A DNA stretch of 64,000 bases from Paracoccaceae bacterium (GTDB lineage Bacteria > Pseudomonadota > Alphaproteobacteria > Rhodobacterales > Rhodobacteraceae). Position numbers and translations under genes: made by a program. The notes beneath the pieces are model-generated. The model made no database searches. It was given only the letters and a program-made list of their open reading frames with translations, and was not told the origin of the DNA. Shown here one piece after another: positions 1 to 10,556 of the stretch (positions are counted from its first letter, which is position 1; each line of letters opens with the position of its first letter). The stretch covers positions 1,609,228 to 1,673,227 of the forward strand of contig SDAL01000001.1 of NCBI GenBank assembly GCA_004153385.1, given 5' to 3'.

Positions 1-155
<155 letters not shown>

Positions 156-181
156 TCAAGGCCCGAGTCAATAACGCCGGC

Positions 182-210
182 TAGATATTTCCCCGACAGG
201 AAAAAATCAA
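182..210 (-). promoter_or_regulatory. Candidate tuf promoter
   Basis: On the minus strand a TTGATT -35-like hexamer (210-205) is separated by 17 bp from a TATCTA -10-like hexamer (187-182), about 60 bp upstream of the tuf start. Spacing is ideal and the position fits. The hexamers are only partial matches, so this is a plausible rather than proven sigma70-type promoter. Confidence 0.4.
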
Positions 211-264
211 GCATCATACGCGTTATATTGTTGGATTAACGCGGATTATGGCTAAGTTTCCGGT

Positions 265-1644
265 ATGGACCCATTCACAGCCCTGCCGATTTCCGCACAC
301 GCGCCGCAGTATCCGGCGCGCGTCGCGCTGGCCCAAGCCCCCTTAGGGGTGATGGGCACACTTAGGGCGGCACGCCGTAACGTGCTGGAATTAATTCCCG
401 AACTGGCGACACAAGCTCCGATGATTTCCGGCTGGACGGGGGCGCGCTGGCATATGGTCATGGATCCCGACGCCCTGCGCCACATTCTGAAGGACCGCGC
501 CGAGGATTATCCCAAATCGCTCGTAACGCGGTTGATCCTTGGACCGGCCGTCGGTCAGGGGATGTTCGTGGCCGAGGGGGAGGACTGGCGCTGGCAACGC
601 CGCGCCGCCGCGCCTGTGTTTGCCGCGCGCAATATCGAAGCCCTCGCCCCGATCATGCAGCGGGCCGCCCAGGCAAGCCTTGCGCGACTGGATCAGAACC
701 CCAGTGCCGAACGCGACATGTATCAAGAGATGGTCGGCGCGACATTCGACGTGATCTCGGATGTCACATTCTCGGGTGACGACGGGCTTGACCGGCAGGC
801 CATCCACCATGCGATAGAACGCTATATCGGGCAAACTGCGAAAATTTCCCTGCTGGATCTTTTTGCGGCCCCTGCATGGGTGCCCCGCCCGCACCGGGTG
901 GCCTCGGGCGCGGTGGTGCGCGGCCTCAAGCGCCATGCGGATCGCGCGATTGAAACCCGCCAAGCGCGCGAGGCCGGCCCGATCCCCGACCTGCTCGATC
1001 TGCTCATCGGCGCCCATGATCCCGAAACGGGGCGTGCCATGGGGCGAGACCGGCTGCGCGACAATCTGCTTACTTTCATCGTGGCGGGTCATGAAACCAC
1101 GGCGCTGACGCTGTCATGGGCGTTGTACCTTTGCGCGTTCGATCCCGCCATACAGGAGGCCGCCCGCATCGAGGCACATGCGGTTCTGGGCAACCGGGTG
1201 GCCGGGCCTGATGATCTGGCAGGCATGCCGCAAATCGCGCGGATCGTTCAGGAAAGCCTACGACTTTATCCACCAGCCGCCCTTCTGGCCCGCACCGCGC
1301 AAAAACCTGACCGGATCCTCGGGCGTGACATCCGCCGCGGCGATACGCTGATGCTGCCGATCTATGCCCTGCACCGCCACAAGGCGCTCTGGTCCGAGCC
1401 GGATGCTTTCCGGCCCGCACGCTTTGCCACCCCGCCCAAGGACCGGTTCGGATTTCTGCCGTTCGGGGCGGGCCCAAGGGTGTGCATCGGCGCGGGCTTT
1501 GCATTGCAGGAGGCGGGAATCATACTGGCCAGCCTTCTGACGCGCTACAGGTTCTCTTTGGGTCAAAATCCGCCCCCTCGGCCCGAAATGATCCTGACAT
1601 TGCGCCCGTCCGGCGGGATATGGCTCAAAACCGATCCTGTATAA
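265..1644 (+). CDS. Cytochrome P450
   Basis: Soluble 459-aa haem-thiolate monooxygenase. The three diagnostic motifs are in order and correctly spaced: I-helix oxygen-activation motif AGHETT at about residues 274-279, K-helix ExxR (ESLR) at 330-333, and the haem loop FGAGPRVCIG at about 400-409 with the proximal cysteine near 407. There is no N-terminal membrane anchor, as usual for bacterial P450s. It stands alone between tuf (divergent) and the DUF533 gene, with no ferredoxin or ferredoxin reductase next to it, so redox partners must be elsewhere. The substrate is unknown; fatty acid or xenobiotic hydroxylation are options. The start has only a weak ribosome site. Confidence 0.93.
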   Translation: MDPFTALPISAHAPQYPARVALAQAPLGVMGTLRAARRNVLELIPELATQAPMISGWTGARWHMVMDPDALRHILKDRAEDYPKSLVTRLILGPAVGQGMFVAEGEDWRWQRRAAAPVFAARNIEALAPIMQRAAQASLARLDQNPSAERDMYQEMVGATFDVISDVTFSGDDGLDRQAIHHAIERYIGQTAKISLLDLFAAPAWVPRPHRVASGAVVRGLKRHADRAIETRQAREAGPIPDLLDLLIGAHDPETGRAMGRDRLRDNLLTFIVAGHETTALTLSWALYLCAFDPAIQEAARIEAHAVLGNRVAGPDDLAGMPQIARIVQESLRLYPPAALLARTAQKPDRILGRDIRRGDTLMLPIYALHRHKALWSEPDAFRPARFATPPKDRFGFLPFGAGPRVCIGAGFALQEAGIILASLLTRYRFSLGQNPPPRPEMILTLRPSGGIWLKTDPV

Positions 1645-1781
1645 GCGGCAAGACGCCTAAAAAACGTGCGCCTTATGCAACAGCCGGTAAAAGCCGCGCA
1701 GACCATGGAATACCGAACACTGACTTTGCATCTATGACGTGAATAAGCTTAACTGGTTGCAGAAATATTGGAGGAAGCACC

Positions 1782-2627
1782 ATGTCATTTGTCGGAACGC
1801 TTGCGAAGGTCGCCGTTGGCGTGGCCCTTGCGAAAGGTGTCTCTAGCTTGGCCAAGGGACCGCAAAGTTCCGGCGGGGGGCTATTGGGCCGCAAGGCGAA
1901 CGGCACCGGCACCGGCATCGAAGGCATGGTCCGCAACCTTCTTGGCGGCGAAAAAAACCATCTGGGCCAAAGCAGCGGCGGCGGGCTTGGCGGTCTGATG
2001 GAGCGTCTGGGCACCAGTTCTTCATCCGTACGCTCGCGCTCGCATTCCGCCGGCAGTGGCGGGATGAGCGATGCGCTCTCGCGTCTGTCGCGTGAAATGG
2101 GCGGAGCCAAAGGTGGCCTTGGCGCGCTGATGGCGGGCCTTGGGACATCTGACAACGGCAAATGCATCGGCCATACACCTGCACAACGCCAAACATCGGA
2201 ACGCTCCTTCGGCGACCAGCTGAACGATGCCTTCAACGCCGATGGCGAACCGCGCAAAACACCCTCGCCTGCGCAAAACGTCGCAGCCGCTGTGATGATC
2301 AAGGCGATGGTGCAGGCCGCCAAAGCGGACGGGGTGATCGACGAGGCAGAGCGCACCCGGCTTCTGGAGCGGCTTTCCACATCGAACGAGGCCGAGAGAG
2401 CTTTTGTCGCCAAAGAGCTGGAAGCACCGGTTGATGCTGCGGCCCTTGCACGTCAGGTCCCGAAAGGCCTGGAGGCGCAATGTTATGCCATTTCCGTCAT
2501 GGCGATTGATCTCGATAATCCCAAAGAGGCCGATTACCTAGACCAGCTCGCCAATGCAATGGGGTTGGAGCGGACCATCGTCAACAAAATCCACACCCAG
2601 CTGGGTGTGCCCGTTCTCTATACCTGA
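1782..2627 (+). CDS. DUF533 / TerB-like protein
   Basis: 281-aa protein. The first ~150 residues are low-complexity, glycine- and serine-rich (GGG, SSSS and SGG runs). The C-terminal ~120 residues look like the TerB/DUF533 helical domain, including an acidic AAKADGVIDEAER segment typical of the fold. The hydrophobic N-terminus (VAVGVALAKGV) may associate with membrane. A strong GGAGG at 1770-1774 supports the ATG at 1782. Function is unknown; the TerB fold is linked by family to tellurite resistance and envelope stress, but no other ter gene is present here. It ends just before a strong terminator. Confidence 0.75.
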   Translation: MSFVGTLAKVAVGVALAKGVSSLAKGPQSSGGGLLGRKANGTGTGIEGMVRNLLGGEKNHLGQSSGGGLGGLMERLGTSSSSVRSRSHSAGSGGMSDALSRLSREMGGAKGGLGALMAGLGTSDNGKCIGHTPAQRQTSERSFGDQLNDAFNADGEPRKTPSPAQNVAAAVMIKAMVQAAKADGVIDEAERTRLLERLSTSNEAERAFVAKELEAPVDAAALARQVPKGLEAQCYAISVMAIDLDNPKEADYLDQLANAMGLERTIVNKIHTQLGVPVLYT

Positions 2628-2679
2628 CAGCCCCCGTACGGCCTAGCCACGGCCCAGAGGCAAGTCTAAAAAAACCGGA

Positions 2680-2708
2680 AAAGGCGGCCATGATCTGGCC
2701 GCCTTTTT
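2680..2708. terminator. Rho-independent terminator between DUF533 gene and parC
   Basis: Perfect 10-bp stem AAGGCGGCCA (2681-2690) / TGGCCGCCTT (2696-2705) with loop TGATC, followed by more T residues. It lies between convergent genes. A run of A before the stem means it could also work for minus-strand transcription from parC. Confidence 0.85.
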
Positions 2709-2760
2709 GTTTATGCAGAACTTCCCCTGCACGGTTTCCTTATGCAAGGGGAGCGATCTG

Positions 2761-5040
2761 TTAGTTGAACATATTGTCACGCGGGAAGCCACGCGGGGCC
2801 ATGCGCCCCGCACTCGCCCGTTTGGCCTGCCAATCGCCCAGGTCCGTCTCGGTCCGGGTCCGGCCTGCGGGGTCTTTCCAACTCAGCCCTTCCGCCGAAT
2901 GGAAGCTACGCAAATCCGACAAGCCGCCGTCTTTATATTTTTGCAGCCTCACACCCTTGCCCTTCGACATCTCTGGCAACTCGTCCAGCGGGAAGACCAG
3001 CATCTTGCGGTTTTCACCAACCACCGCGACAGTATCGCCATCAACCTTACGGCACACGCGCGCGACAGTGGGCGCCCGCACGTTGAGCACCTGCTTGCCG
3101 CTTTTGGTCTGCGCGATCAGTTCTTCGGCCGCACAGATGAAACCATCACCGGCGCTGGAGGCGAGGATAAATTTCTCGCCTTCCTTGGGCACCAGAACAT
3201 GGGTGATCTCGACCTCGTTGGGAATATCGGCCATCAGCCGCACAGGCTCGCCCATGCCGCGCCCGCCGGGCAGGTTTGCCCCCAGCACCGTATAGGCCCG
3301 CCCGTTGGCACCGAGCAACACGATCCGGTCCGTGGTTTCGGCATGAAGCGCAAATCCGGGGCCATCACCATCCTTGAACTTAACGTCCGCCTCCAGCGGA
3401 TTGTGGCCCTTCATCGCACGGATCCAGCCCATTTTCGACAAGACAACCGTGATCGGCTCGCGATCGAACATCGCCTCGATCGGGACCTCTTCTGCGGTAC
3501 CGGCCTCGGCAAACCCCGTGCGCCGCGCACCGGCCTTGGTGGTTTTGCCAAATTGCTTGCGGATGTCTTTCAGCTGGTTCCCGATAAACTTCCATTGCAA
3601 AGGCTCGCTTGCCAGCAGCTCATCGAGGGATGCACGCTCTGCTTGCAGCTTTTCGCGTTCTTCGCGCAGCTCGATCTCTTCGAGCCGGCGCAACGAGCGC
3701 AGCCGCATATTCAGGATCGCTTCGGCCTGCACCTCTGTCAGATGGGCGGCCGCGCCATCGGTTTTGGCCCAGTTCTCGGCCATCAGGGCAGGCTTTGCCT
3801 CATCCTCGGTGCGGATAATCTCGATCACGCGGTCAAGGTTGAGATAGGCAATGATATAGCCGTTGAGCACCTCAAGCCGATGGGCGATCTTGTCCAGCCG
3901 GTGCTGGCTGCGCCGGCACAAGACAGTCTGACGATGATCGAGGAACGCCCGCAGCACCTCCTTGAGCGAGCAAACCTTCGGCACACGGCCATCGATCAGC
4001 ACGTTCATGTTCAACGAGAACCGCAATTCCAGATCGGATGTCTTGAACAACATCCCCATCAACATCTCTGGTGGGATATTTTTGGTTTTCGGCTCCAGAA
4101 CGATGCGCACCTCGTCGGTGGATTCGTCGCGCACATCCGCAAGTGCCGGGACTTTCTTGGTCTGGATCACCTCGGCAAGACGCTCGATCAGCTTGGATTT
4201 CTGCACCTGATAGGGGATTTCCGTCACAATGATCTGCCACTGCCCGCGGCCCAGATCCTCGGTTTCCCACCGCGCACGCAGCCTGAACGCGCCGCGCCCT
4301 GTGCGATAGGCCGCCTCGATCTGCTCGCGCGGCTCCACAATCACGCCCCCCGTCGGGAAATCCGGCCCGGGGATCAACTCTACCAAAGCGTCATCGTCAA
4401 TTGCTGGCGTCTTGATCATCGCAAGGCAGGCCGCGACCAGTTCATCCAGATTATGCGGCGGAATATTCGTGGCCATCCCCACGGCAATGCCCGAAGACCC
4501 GTTGGCCAAAAGGTTGGGAAATGAGGCCGGCAGAACAACCGGCTCTTCCAGCGTGCCATCATAATTGGGGCGGAAATCCACTGCATTTTCAGAAAGCCCT
4601 TCCAGCAGGCTCTCGGACGGGCTGGCCATCCGCGCCTCGGTATAGCGCGAGGCGGCGGGGTTATCGCCGTCGATATTCCCGAAATTCCCCTGCCCGTCGA
4701 CCAACGGATAGCGCATGGCAAAATCCTGCGCCAACCGCGCCATCGCATCATAAATGGCCGAATCCCCGTGCGGGTGATAGTTGCCCATCACATCACCGGA
4801 GATTTTGGCCGATTTGCGAAAGCCCCCTGTGGGCGACAGTTTCAGCTCCCGCATCGCAAAAAGAATGCGCCGGTGCACAGGCTTCAGCCCGTCACGCGCA
4901 TCCGGCAGCGCACGGTTCATAATCGTCGACAGCGCATAGGTCAGATAACGTTCGCCGATGGCTCGGCTTAACGGCTCGGAACTCAATGCGCTCGGAATCT
5001 TGTCATCATTTTCGCTCATAAACCAACCGTGTAAAGCCAT
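2761..5040 (-). CDS. parC: DNA topoisomerase IV subunit A
   Basis: 759-aa type IIA topoisomerase breakage-reunion subunit, partner of ParE, which decatenates daughter chromosomes. The catalytic tyrosine is Tyr133 in [10 protein letters not shown]. The quinolone-resistance region reads [12 protein letters not shown], keeping the quinolone-susceptible serine (Ser94). The length and the absence of an obvious GyrA box favour ParC over GyrA. The start is uncertain: ATG at 5040, or an internal ATG at 5019 giving MSENDDKIP, which looks like the more usual N-terminus; neither has a strong ribosome site. A 124-bp divergent spacer separates it from the SH3 gene. Confidence 0.95.
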   Translation of the reverse strand: MALHGWFMSENDDKIPSALSSEPLSRAIGERYLTYALSTIMNRALPDARDGLKPVHRRILFAMRELKLSPTGGFRKSAKISGDVMGNYHPHGDSAIYDAMARLAQDFAMRYPLVDGQGNFGNIDGDNPAASRYTEARMASPSESLLEGLSENAVDFRPNYDGTLEEPVVLPASFPNLLANGSSGIAVGMATNIPPHNLDELVAACLAMIKTPAIDDDALVELIPGPDFPTGGVIVEPREQIEAAYRTGRGAFRLRARWETEDLGRGQWQIIVTEIPYQVQKSKLIERLAEVIQTKKVPALADVRDESTDEVRIVLEPKTKNIPPEMLMGMLFKTSDLELRFSLNMNVLIDGRVPKVCSLKEVLRAFLDHRQTVLCRRSQHRLDKIAHRLEVLNGYIIAYLNLDRVIEIIRTEDEAKPALMAENWAKTDGAAAHLTEVQAEAILNMRLRSLRRLEEIELREEREKLQAERASLDELLASEPLQWKFIGNQLKDIRKQFGKTTKAGARRTGFAEAGTAEEVPIEAMFDREPITVVLSKMGWIRAMKGHNPLEADVKFKDGDGPGFALHAETTDRIVLLGANGRAYTVLGANLPGGRGMGEPVRLMADIPNEVEITHVLVPKEGEKFILASSAGDGFICAAEELIAQTKSGKQVLNVRAPTVARVCRKVDGDTVAVVGENRKMLVFPLDELPEMSKGKGVRLQKYKDGGLSDLRSFHSAEGLSWKDPAGRTRTETDLGDWQAKRASAGRMAPRGFPRDNMFN

Positions 5041-5164
5041 GCCCTGCCCCGGTCCAGAAGCAAAATTCGCTTTTCGAGGAAACCATTTTCCCGCCTGCCG
5101 CGTTAGATCATCAGAAAATCACGGCGTCGTTATAAAATCGTGATATCAATTCGGGATCGGGAAA

Positions 5165-5782
5165 ATGATGTTTAAGCTGGTATTCAACACACTTGTTGGA
5201 CTTTTTCTAGTTATGTTAATTATGGGGCGCGAAGATGGCACCGCCCCCGTACAACAGTTGGCCGCAGCCACCCCTGCCGCCGCAGCCGACATCCCCGCCC
5301 CCTCAAACCAGCCCGGCACCCTGAACCAATTGGACAGGCCCAAAGCCGATAACGCCGTATTGCGCGCGAAATCGCAGGGCTATGCGACCTATGCCAGTGC
5401 CTCCAGCGACATGCCCGCACCAACAACATTGGCCGGAACCCCCGTTGCCGGCGCCGAGCGCAGCCCGCGTGTCACGCAGCCCGCCCCTGCAAAAGAGAGC
5501 CCGCCGAAAGTTGTCATCAGCCGCGTTCAGTTCGGCCAAGAGGCGCGCTACCCCACGCCCGCACAACTGGCGCAGCTGCATGGTGACGATATCTGGCAGG
5601 TGACGGCCGGCACGCTCAACGTGCGATCGGGTCCCGGCACCGGTCATGCCCGCGTAGGCGGCCTGTCCCGCAACGAGCAAGTGTATCTCCTGCGCGAGCA
5701 AAACGGTTGGGCCAAGGTGCTGGATGAAAAAGCAGGCACCCAAGGGTGGGTGTCCAAAAAATTCCTGACCCAGCGCGATTGA
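5165..5782 (+). CDS. SH3-domain exported or membrane-anchored protein
   Basis: 205 aa. A single N-terminal hydrophobic segment (MMFKLVFNTLVGLFLVMLIM) acts as signal or anchor. It is followed by a proline/alanine-rich linker of about 110 residues and a C-terminal bacterial SH3 (SH3b) domain from about residue 143: TLNVRSGPGTGHARVGGL through GWVSKKFL. SH3b domains usually bind peptidoglycan or other envelope ligands, so a cell-wall role is likely but unproven. ATG-ATG at 5165/5168 follows GGGAAA. Monocistronic, divergent from parC. Confidence 0.8.
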   Translation: MMFKLVFNTLVGLFLVMLIMGREDGTAPVQQLAAATPAAAADIPAPSNQPGTLNQLDRPKADNAVLRAKSQGYATYASASSDMPAPTTLAGTPVAGAERSPRVTQPAPAKESPPKVVISRVQFGQEARYPTPAQLAQLHGDDIWQVTAGTLNVRSGPGTGHARVGGLSRNEQVYLLREQNGWAKVLDEKAGTQGWVSKKFLTQRD

Positions 5783-5950
5783 TCCTGCCTGCGCTTTTCA
5801 ACGCAGCGTCATTCCTGACTATGGCCTTGTACAGCAACCGCTGACAGGGCCATTTCTTTGTGAATGCCGCCACGGGTTCTTGCGATTACAGAAGCTGGCC
5901 CTTACCCCTTGTTTCACCGCGCGTCGCTGAAAGCAGATGAAGGACATCTT

Positions 5951-6790
5951 ATGGCCAAGACCATCCTGATCACTGGCTGCTCGTCGGGCATCGGATATGA
6001 TGCCGCCCACGGGCTGGCACGCGCAGGCTGGCATGTTCTGGCTACCTGCCGCCGCTCGCAAGATTGCGACAGGCTACGCGCCGAGGGGCTGGAGAGCTTC
6101 CCCCTCGATCTTGCCGATCCTGCCTCGATCGAGGCCGGTTTCAACGAGGCCGTGGCCCGCGCCGGTGGACGGCTGGATGCACTTTACAACAACGCGGCAT
6201 TTGCCTGCCCGGGAGCGGTCGAGGATCTGCCGCCCGACGCGCTACGCGAGATTTTCGAAACCAACCTTTTTGGTCTGCATGATCTGACACGGCGGGCGAT
6301 TGCACTGATGCGCCAACAGGGCAGCACGGGCGAAGGGCGTATCATCCAGTGTTCGTCGGTGCTGGGGCTGGTGGGTATCCGCTGGCGCGGGGCGTATGTG
6401 GCCACGAAATTCGCCCTGGAAGGTTTGAGCGACGTTTTGCGGCTGGAAATGCAGGACACGGATATCAAAATCATTCTGATCGAACCCGGCCCGGTCACCT
6501 CGAAAATCCGGGCGAATTCGATTCCGCATTTCGAAAAATGGATCGACTGGCGGCGCTCTGCGCGGCGGGCCCACTACGAATCCAGCCTGCTCAAGCGCCT
6601 GTATGAGGAGAAAACCGTCCCTGACCGCTTCGAGTTGCCTGCAAGTGCTGTCACGCGCAAGCTGCGTCACGCTCTGGAGGCGCCACGTCCCAAGGCGCGT
6701 TATTATGTGACCACCCCCACCTATCTGATGGGATTTGCGCGCCGTATTTTGCCCAATCGCGCGCTGGATTGGCTTGCATCCAAAGGATGA
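5951..6790 (+). CDS. Short-chain dehydrogenase/reductase (SDR)
   Basis: 279-aa classical SDR oxidoreductase with the Rossmann motif TGCSSGIG (residues 8-15), NNAA at the end of strand 4, and the catalytic pair Tyr149-Lys153 in YVATK. The C-terminus is longer than the 250-aa core. ATG at 5951 is chosen because AGGA lies 6 nt upstream and the protein then begins MAKTILITG; an in-frame upstream extension to 5864 lacks family similarity. The substrate is unknown. It precedes the adenosyltransferase by 63 bp on the same strand. Confidence 0.88.
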   Translation: MAKTILITGCSSGIGYDAAHGLARAGWHVLATCRRSQDCDRLRAEGLESFPLDLADPASIEAGFNEAVARAGGRLDALYNNAAFACPGAVEDLPPDALREIFETNLFGLHDLTRRAIALMRQQGSTGEGRIIQCSSVLGLVGIRWRGAYVATKFALEGLSDVLRLEMQDTDIKIILIEPGPVTSKIRANSIPHFEKWIDWRRSARRAHYESSLLKRLYEEKTVPDRFELPASAVTRKLRHALEAPRPKARYYVTTPTYLMGFARRILPNRALDWLASKG

Positions 6791-6853
6791 CGGGCCGAGT
6801 TGCCCTGCAACGGGCCTCTGGTTTTGAAGATTTATGAACATGTGGAGGGAAAT

Positions 6854-7438
6854 TTGGTCGTTCTCAACAAGATCTACACCCGCACCGGCGATACCGGCGA
6901 GACCGCGCTTGCCAATGGCGCACGCACCAGCAAAGCCGATCCGCGGGTCGCAGCCTATGGCGATGTGGATGAATTAAACGCCATTTTAGGCGTGGCCCGT
7001 CTGCACGCGGCGTCATCCGCGGACGCCGTCGATACAGCCATTGCGCGCCTGCAAAACGAATTGTTCGATCTGGGCGCCGATCTTGCCAAACCCGACATCG
7101 AAAAAGACAGCGAGGCGGGCTATCCGGTTTTGCGCATAATCCCCGAGCAGGTCACACGCCTCGAGGTCGAAATCGACGAGATGACCGCGATACTGGAGCC
7201 GCTCCGCAGCTTTATCCTTCCAGGCGGAAGTGCTTTGGCAGCCCACCTCCACCATGCACGAACGGTCGCCCGCCGTGCGGAACGTCAAGCTGTGGCTTTA
7301 ATGGCAGTCGAAACAGTGAACCCCCATGCCGTTAAATACCTCAACCGGTTATCGGATTGGCTTTTTGCCGCAGCGCGCATGGCAAATGCCGCCGGTCGCG
7401 ACGATGTGCTATGGGTCCCCGGCGCGACGCGCGCCTGA
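6854..7438 (+). CDS. cobO/pduO-like: Cob(I)alamin adenosyltransferase, PduO type
   Basis: 194 aa. Transfers adenosyl from ATP to cob(I)alamin to form coenzyme B12. The N-terminal ATP-binding motif reads KIYTRTGDTG. Further in are GDVDELNA and the C-terminal RRAERQAV..N..A.KYLNRLSDWLF segment typical of PduO/MMAB trimers. The start is taken as TTG at 6854: GGAGGG (6844-6849) is 4 nt upstream, and the resulting MVVLNKIYTRTG matches the family N-terminus. The in-frame ATG at 6800 would add 18 residues unlike the family. The PduO-type fold is distinct from the CobA type, so the symbol is only a guide. Confidence 0.9.
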   Translation: MVVLNKIYTRTGDTGETALANGARTSKADPRVAAYGDVDELNAILGVARLHAASSADAVDTAIARLQNELFDLGADLAKPDIEKDSEAGYPVLRIIPEQVTRLEVEIDEMTAILEPLRSFILPGGSALAAHLHHARTVARRAERQAVALMAVETVNPHAVKYLNRLSDWLFAAARMANAAGRDDVLWVPGATRA

Positions 7439-7612
7439 CGGCTGCAAATACGGGAAAGACAGCGCGATTGTTCGCCATGCTATCATCTGTGGCGCTCCCG
7501 CGCGTTAGAATGTCGATTTCTCTCTATTTTTTTACGGCCTCTCAAGGTAACACCAATCAGGAAAAAGGACCCCGCCCGTTGTCTGCGGCGGGACAACGAA
7601 GGGAGACGCGCC

Positions 7613-8371
7613 ATGAAGGTTTTGGTACCTGTTAAACGCGTGATTGATTACAACGTTAAGGTTCGCGTCAAGGCGGACGGGACGGGTGTTGATCTTGCGA
7701 ATGTAAAGATGTCGATGAACCCGTTTGACGAGATCGCGGTGGAAGAGGCGATCCGTCTGAAGGAAAAAGGCGTGGCCAGCGAGGTTGTGGTCGTGTCGAT
7801 CGGCGTGAAGCAAGCACAGGATGTTTTGCGCACGGCGCTTGCGATGGGCGCGGATCGCGCGATCCTGATCGAGGCGGCCGATGACGTCCATCAGGATATC
7901 GAGCCTCTGGCGGTGGCCAAATTGCTGGCCAAGGTTGTGGCCGACGAAGCGCCCGGCCTTGTGATTGCAGGCAAGCAGGCGATCGACAACGATATGAACG
8001 CGACGGGCCAGATGCTGGCGGCGTTGTTGGGATGGGGTCAGGCCACGTTTGCCTCCAGCCTCGAGATCACCGGTGAGCAAGCCACTGTCACCCGCGAGGT
8101 TGACGGCGGCCTGCAAACCGTGCGTGTGAAGCTGCCTGCGATCGTGACGGCGGATCTGCGGTTGAACGAGCCGCGCTATGCATCGCTTCCCAACATTATG
8201 AAAGCCAAGAAGAAACCGCTGGATGTCAAAACGGCGGCGGATTTCGGCGTGGATGTGACCCCGCGCCTTGAGGTGATCAAAACCACCGAGCCTGCGGGCC
8301 GCGAGGCGGGGATCATGGTCGGTTCGGTCGACGAGCTGGTGGCGAAACTGAAAGAAGCGGGGGCTGTGTGA
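7613..8371 (+). CDS. etfB: Electron transfer flavoprotein beta subunit
   Basis: 252 aa. The small subunit of the ETF heterodimer that accepts electrons from acyl-CoA and related dehydrogenases and passes them to ETF-ubiquinone oxidoreductase. It starts [19 protein letters not shown] and has the conserved [16 protein letters not shown] segment and the C-terminal recognition loop region ([16 protein letters not shown]). The GGGAG ribosome site precedes ATG 7613. The gene overlaps etfA in a TGATG arrangement, pointing to coupled translation of the two subunits. Confidence 0.97.
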   Translation: MKVLVPVKRVIDYNVKVRVKADGTGVDLANVKMSMNPFDEIAVEEAIRLKEKGVASEVVVVSIGVKQAQDVLRTALAMGADRAILIEAADDVHQDIEPLAVAKLLAKVVADEAPGLVIAGKQAIDNDMNATGQMLAALLGWGQATFASSLEITGEQATVTREVDGGLQTVRVKLPAIVTADLRLNEPRYASLPNIMKAKKKPLDVKTAADFGVDVTPRLEVIKTTEPAGREAGIMVGSVDELVAKLKEAGAV

Positions 8372-9291
8372 TGTCGGTTCTACTGATTGCTGAAGTCAAT
8401 GGCGATGCGGTGTCGCTGGATGCGACTGCAAAAGCATTGAGCGCGGTTCAGGCACTGGGCCCGGTCAGCGTTCTGGTGGCAGGCCAGGGCGTGGATGCGG
8501 GGCCGGTTGCGGGTCTGTCTGGCGTGGACAAGGTGGTTTTGGTTGATGATGCGGCCTATGCGCATGGTCTGGCCGAGCCTTTGGCCGATCTGGTCGTGGC
8601 AATGGCGCCGGGGTTCAGCCACATCGCGGCCGCCTCCACCGCCAATGCCAAAAACGTCCTGCCGCGGGTGGCGGCGCTTCTGGATGTGATGGTGATTTCC
8701 GATGTGTCGGGCGTGATCGATGCCGACACGTTCGAGCGTCCGGTATATGCCGGCAACGCGATCCAGACGGTCAAATCGCATGATGCGACCAAGGTCATGA
8801 GCATCCGTACCGCAGGGTTCGATGCCGCAGCCACAGGGCCTGCGGCCAGCGTCGAGGCGGGCACAAGCGCGGGCGATGCGGGCCTGTCGTCGTGGGTCGA
8901 GGACCGTGTTGCGGCCTCTGACCGGCCCGAACTGACCAGCGCGGGCATTGTGGTCTCGGGCGGGCGTGGCGTCGGATCCGAGGAGGATTTCGCGATCATC
9001 TCCGCATTGGCCGACAAGCTGGGCGCGGCCGTCGGTGCCTCGCGCGCCGCCGTCGATGCGGGCTTTGCGCCCAACGACTGGCAAGTGGGCCAGACCGGCA
9101 AGGTGGTTGCCCCCGATCTGTATATCGCCTGCGGTATTTCGGGCGCGATCCAGCATCTGGCAGGCATGAAGGATTCCAAGATCATCGTCGCGATCAACAA
9201 AGACGAAGAGGCCCCGATCTTCCAGATCGCCGATTACGGACTGGCAGCCGACCTCTTTACTGCGGTTCCAGAACTCACAGCAAAACTGTAA
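8371..9291 (+). CDS. etfA: Electron transfer flavoprotein alpha subunit
   Basis: 306 aa. The large, FAD-carrying ETF subunit. The C-terminal FAD domain is clear: SGGRGVGSEEDF, GASRAAVDAGFAPNDWQVGQTGK, the LYIACGISGAIQHLAGM loop and AINKDEEAPIFQIADYGL. The ATG at 8371 overlaps the etfB stop (TGATG); a GTG one codon earlier is possible but less likely. Electron donors and ETF-QO are not in the window. Confidence 0.97.
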   Translation: MSVLLIAEVNGDAVSLDATAKALSAVQALGPVSVLVAGQGVDAGPVAGLSGVDKVVLVDDAAYAHGLAEPLADLVVAMAPGFSHIAAASTANAKNVLPRVAALLDVMVISDVSGVIDADTFERPVYAGNAIQTVKSHDATKVMSIRTAGFDAAATGPAASVEAGTSAGDAGLSSWVEDRVAASDRPELTSAGIVVSGGRGVGSEEDFAIISALADKLGAAVGASRAAVDAGFAPNDWQVGQTGKVVAPDLYIACGISGAIQHLAGMKDSKIIVAINKDEEAPIFQIADYGLAADLFTAVPELTAKL

Positions 9292-9368
9292 ACCCACCAT
9301 AACGACACTATCGGGGGGCGCGTGCCTTTGGCCTCTTCCCCCGTTCCCCAACCGTGAGGAGACACTTG

Positions 9369-10499
9369 ATGCGCACACGTGCAGCCGTGGCTATGGAAGC
9401 CGGAAAACCACTTGAAATCATGGAAGTAGAGCTTGATGCCCCGAAGGCGGGCGAAGTTCTGATCGAGGTCAAGGCCACCGGGCTTTGCCATACGGACGCG
9501 TTCACACTGTCGGGCGAGGATCCCGAAGGGATTTTCCCGTCGATTCTGGGTCACGAGGGCGCGGGCATCGTGAAGGAAGTGGGCGAAGGGGTCACCACCC
9601 TGAAGCCGGGCGATCACGTGATCCCGCTCTACACCCCCGAATGTGGCGAATGTTATTCCTGCCGGTCGGGCAAAACCAACCTGTGCACCGCCATTCGCGG
9701 CACGCAGGGCAAAGGCCTGATGCCGGACGGCACGACGCGGTTCCACATGCTCGATGGTACGCCGATCTATCACTACATGGGATGCTCGACATTCGCCGAA
9801 CATACCGTGATGCCGGAAATTGCTCTGGCCAAGGTACGTGACGATGCCCCTTTCGATAAAATCTGCTATATCGGGTGTGGTGTGACCACCGGCATCGGTG
9901 CGGTGATCAACACCGCAGGCGTCGAAAAAGGGGCCACCGCCGCGGTTTTCGGGCTGGGCGGTATCGGGCTGAATGTGATCCAGGGGCTGCGTATGGCCGG
10001 GGCCGAGATGATCATCGGTGTCGATCTGAACGACAGCAAGGCGGAGATGGCCGAGAAATTCGGTATGACCCATTTTGTGAACCCCTCGAAGCTGGAGGGC
10101 ACCGTGGTCGAAGAAATCGTCAAGCTGACGCAGCGCGGCGATGACCATATCGGTGGCGTGGATTATTCCTTCGATGCGACCGGCAATGTGAAGGTGATGC
10201 GCGATGCGCTGGAATGTTCGCACCGTGGCTGGGGCGTGTCGGTTGTGATCGGCGTGGCGCCCGCCGGGGCGGAGATCTCCACCCGTCCGTTCCAGCTGGT
10301 GACCGGACGCGTCTGGAAAGGCACCGCTTTTGGTGGCGCAAAAGGCCGCACCGATGTGCCGACATTCGTTGATTGGTACATGGACGGCAAGATCGAGATC
10401 GATCCGATGATCACCCACAAGCTGAAGCTTGAGGACATCAACCACGGGTTCGAGCTGATGCACGAGGGTAAATCCATCCGTGCCGTGATCGAATATTAA
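9369..10499 (+). CDS. adhC/frmA: S-(hydroxymethyl)glutathione dehydrogenase (class III alcohol dehydrogenase)
   Basis: 376 aa. Zinc- and NAD-dependent oxidation of the formaldehyde-glutathione adduct; the family also reduces S-nitrosoglutathione. Catalytic zinc ligands lie in GLCHTD and GHEGAG. The structural zinc cysteines are in [17 protein letters not shown]. The NAD Rossmann motif is [12 protein letters not shown], and the length fits class III. ATG at 9369 has GAGGAG 8 nt upstream; the GTG at 9354 is therefore rejected. S-formylglutathione hydrolase is not adjacent. A strong terminator follows. Confidence 0.96.
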   Translation: MRTRAAVAMEAGKPLEIMEVELDAPKAGEVLIEVKATGLCHTDAFTLSGEDPEGIFPSILGHEGAGIVKEVGEGVTTLKPGDHVIPLYTPECGECYSCRSGKTNLCTAIRGTQGKGLMPDGTTRFHMLDGTPIYHYMGCSTFAEHTVMPEIALAKVRDDAPFDKICYIGCGVTTGIGAVINTAGVEKGATAAVFGLGGIGLNVIQGLRMAGAEMIIGVDLNDSKAEMAEKFGMTHFVNPSKLEGTVVEEIVKLTQRGDDHIGGVDYSFDATGNVKVMRDALECSHRGWGVSVVIGVAPAGAEISTRPFQLVTGRVWKGTAFGGAKGRTDVPTFVDWYMDGKIEIDPMITHKLKLEDINHGFELMHEGKSIRAVIEY

Positions 10500-10531
10500 T
10501 CCATCCGGCCTTTGGCCAAGATAGAAATCGG

Positions 10532-10556
10532 AAAGGGGGCGCAGGCCCCCTTTTTT
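10532..10556 (+). terminator. Rho-independent terminator of adhC
   Basis: Six-bp GC stem GGGGGC (10535-10540) / GCCCCC (10545-10550), loop GCAG, flanked by AAA and followed by TTTTTT. The stop codon of the convergent glcF (10557-10555) sits inside this T-tract. Confidence 0.85.

Noticed and set aside
248-264. ATGGCTAAG at 248, resembling the tuf start on the opposite strand
   Set aside because: The frame differs from the P450 gene and does not continue as EF-Tu; chance match.
1634-1644. CCTGTATAA at the end of the P450 gene, resembling the FCD operator
   Set aside because: It is coding (last codons and stop) and lacks the second arm of the palindrome; shows the nonamer alone is not diagnostic.
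2707-4524. A 605-codon open frame on the plus strand opposite parC
   Set aside because: It is the antisense shadow of parC, has no family similarity and no ribosome site; high GC leaves long open antisense frames.
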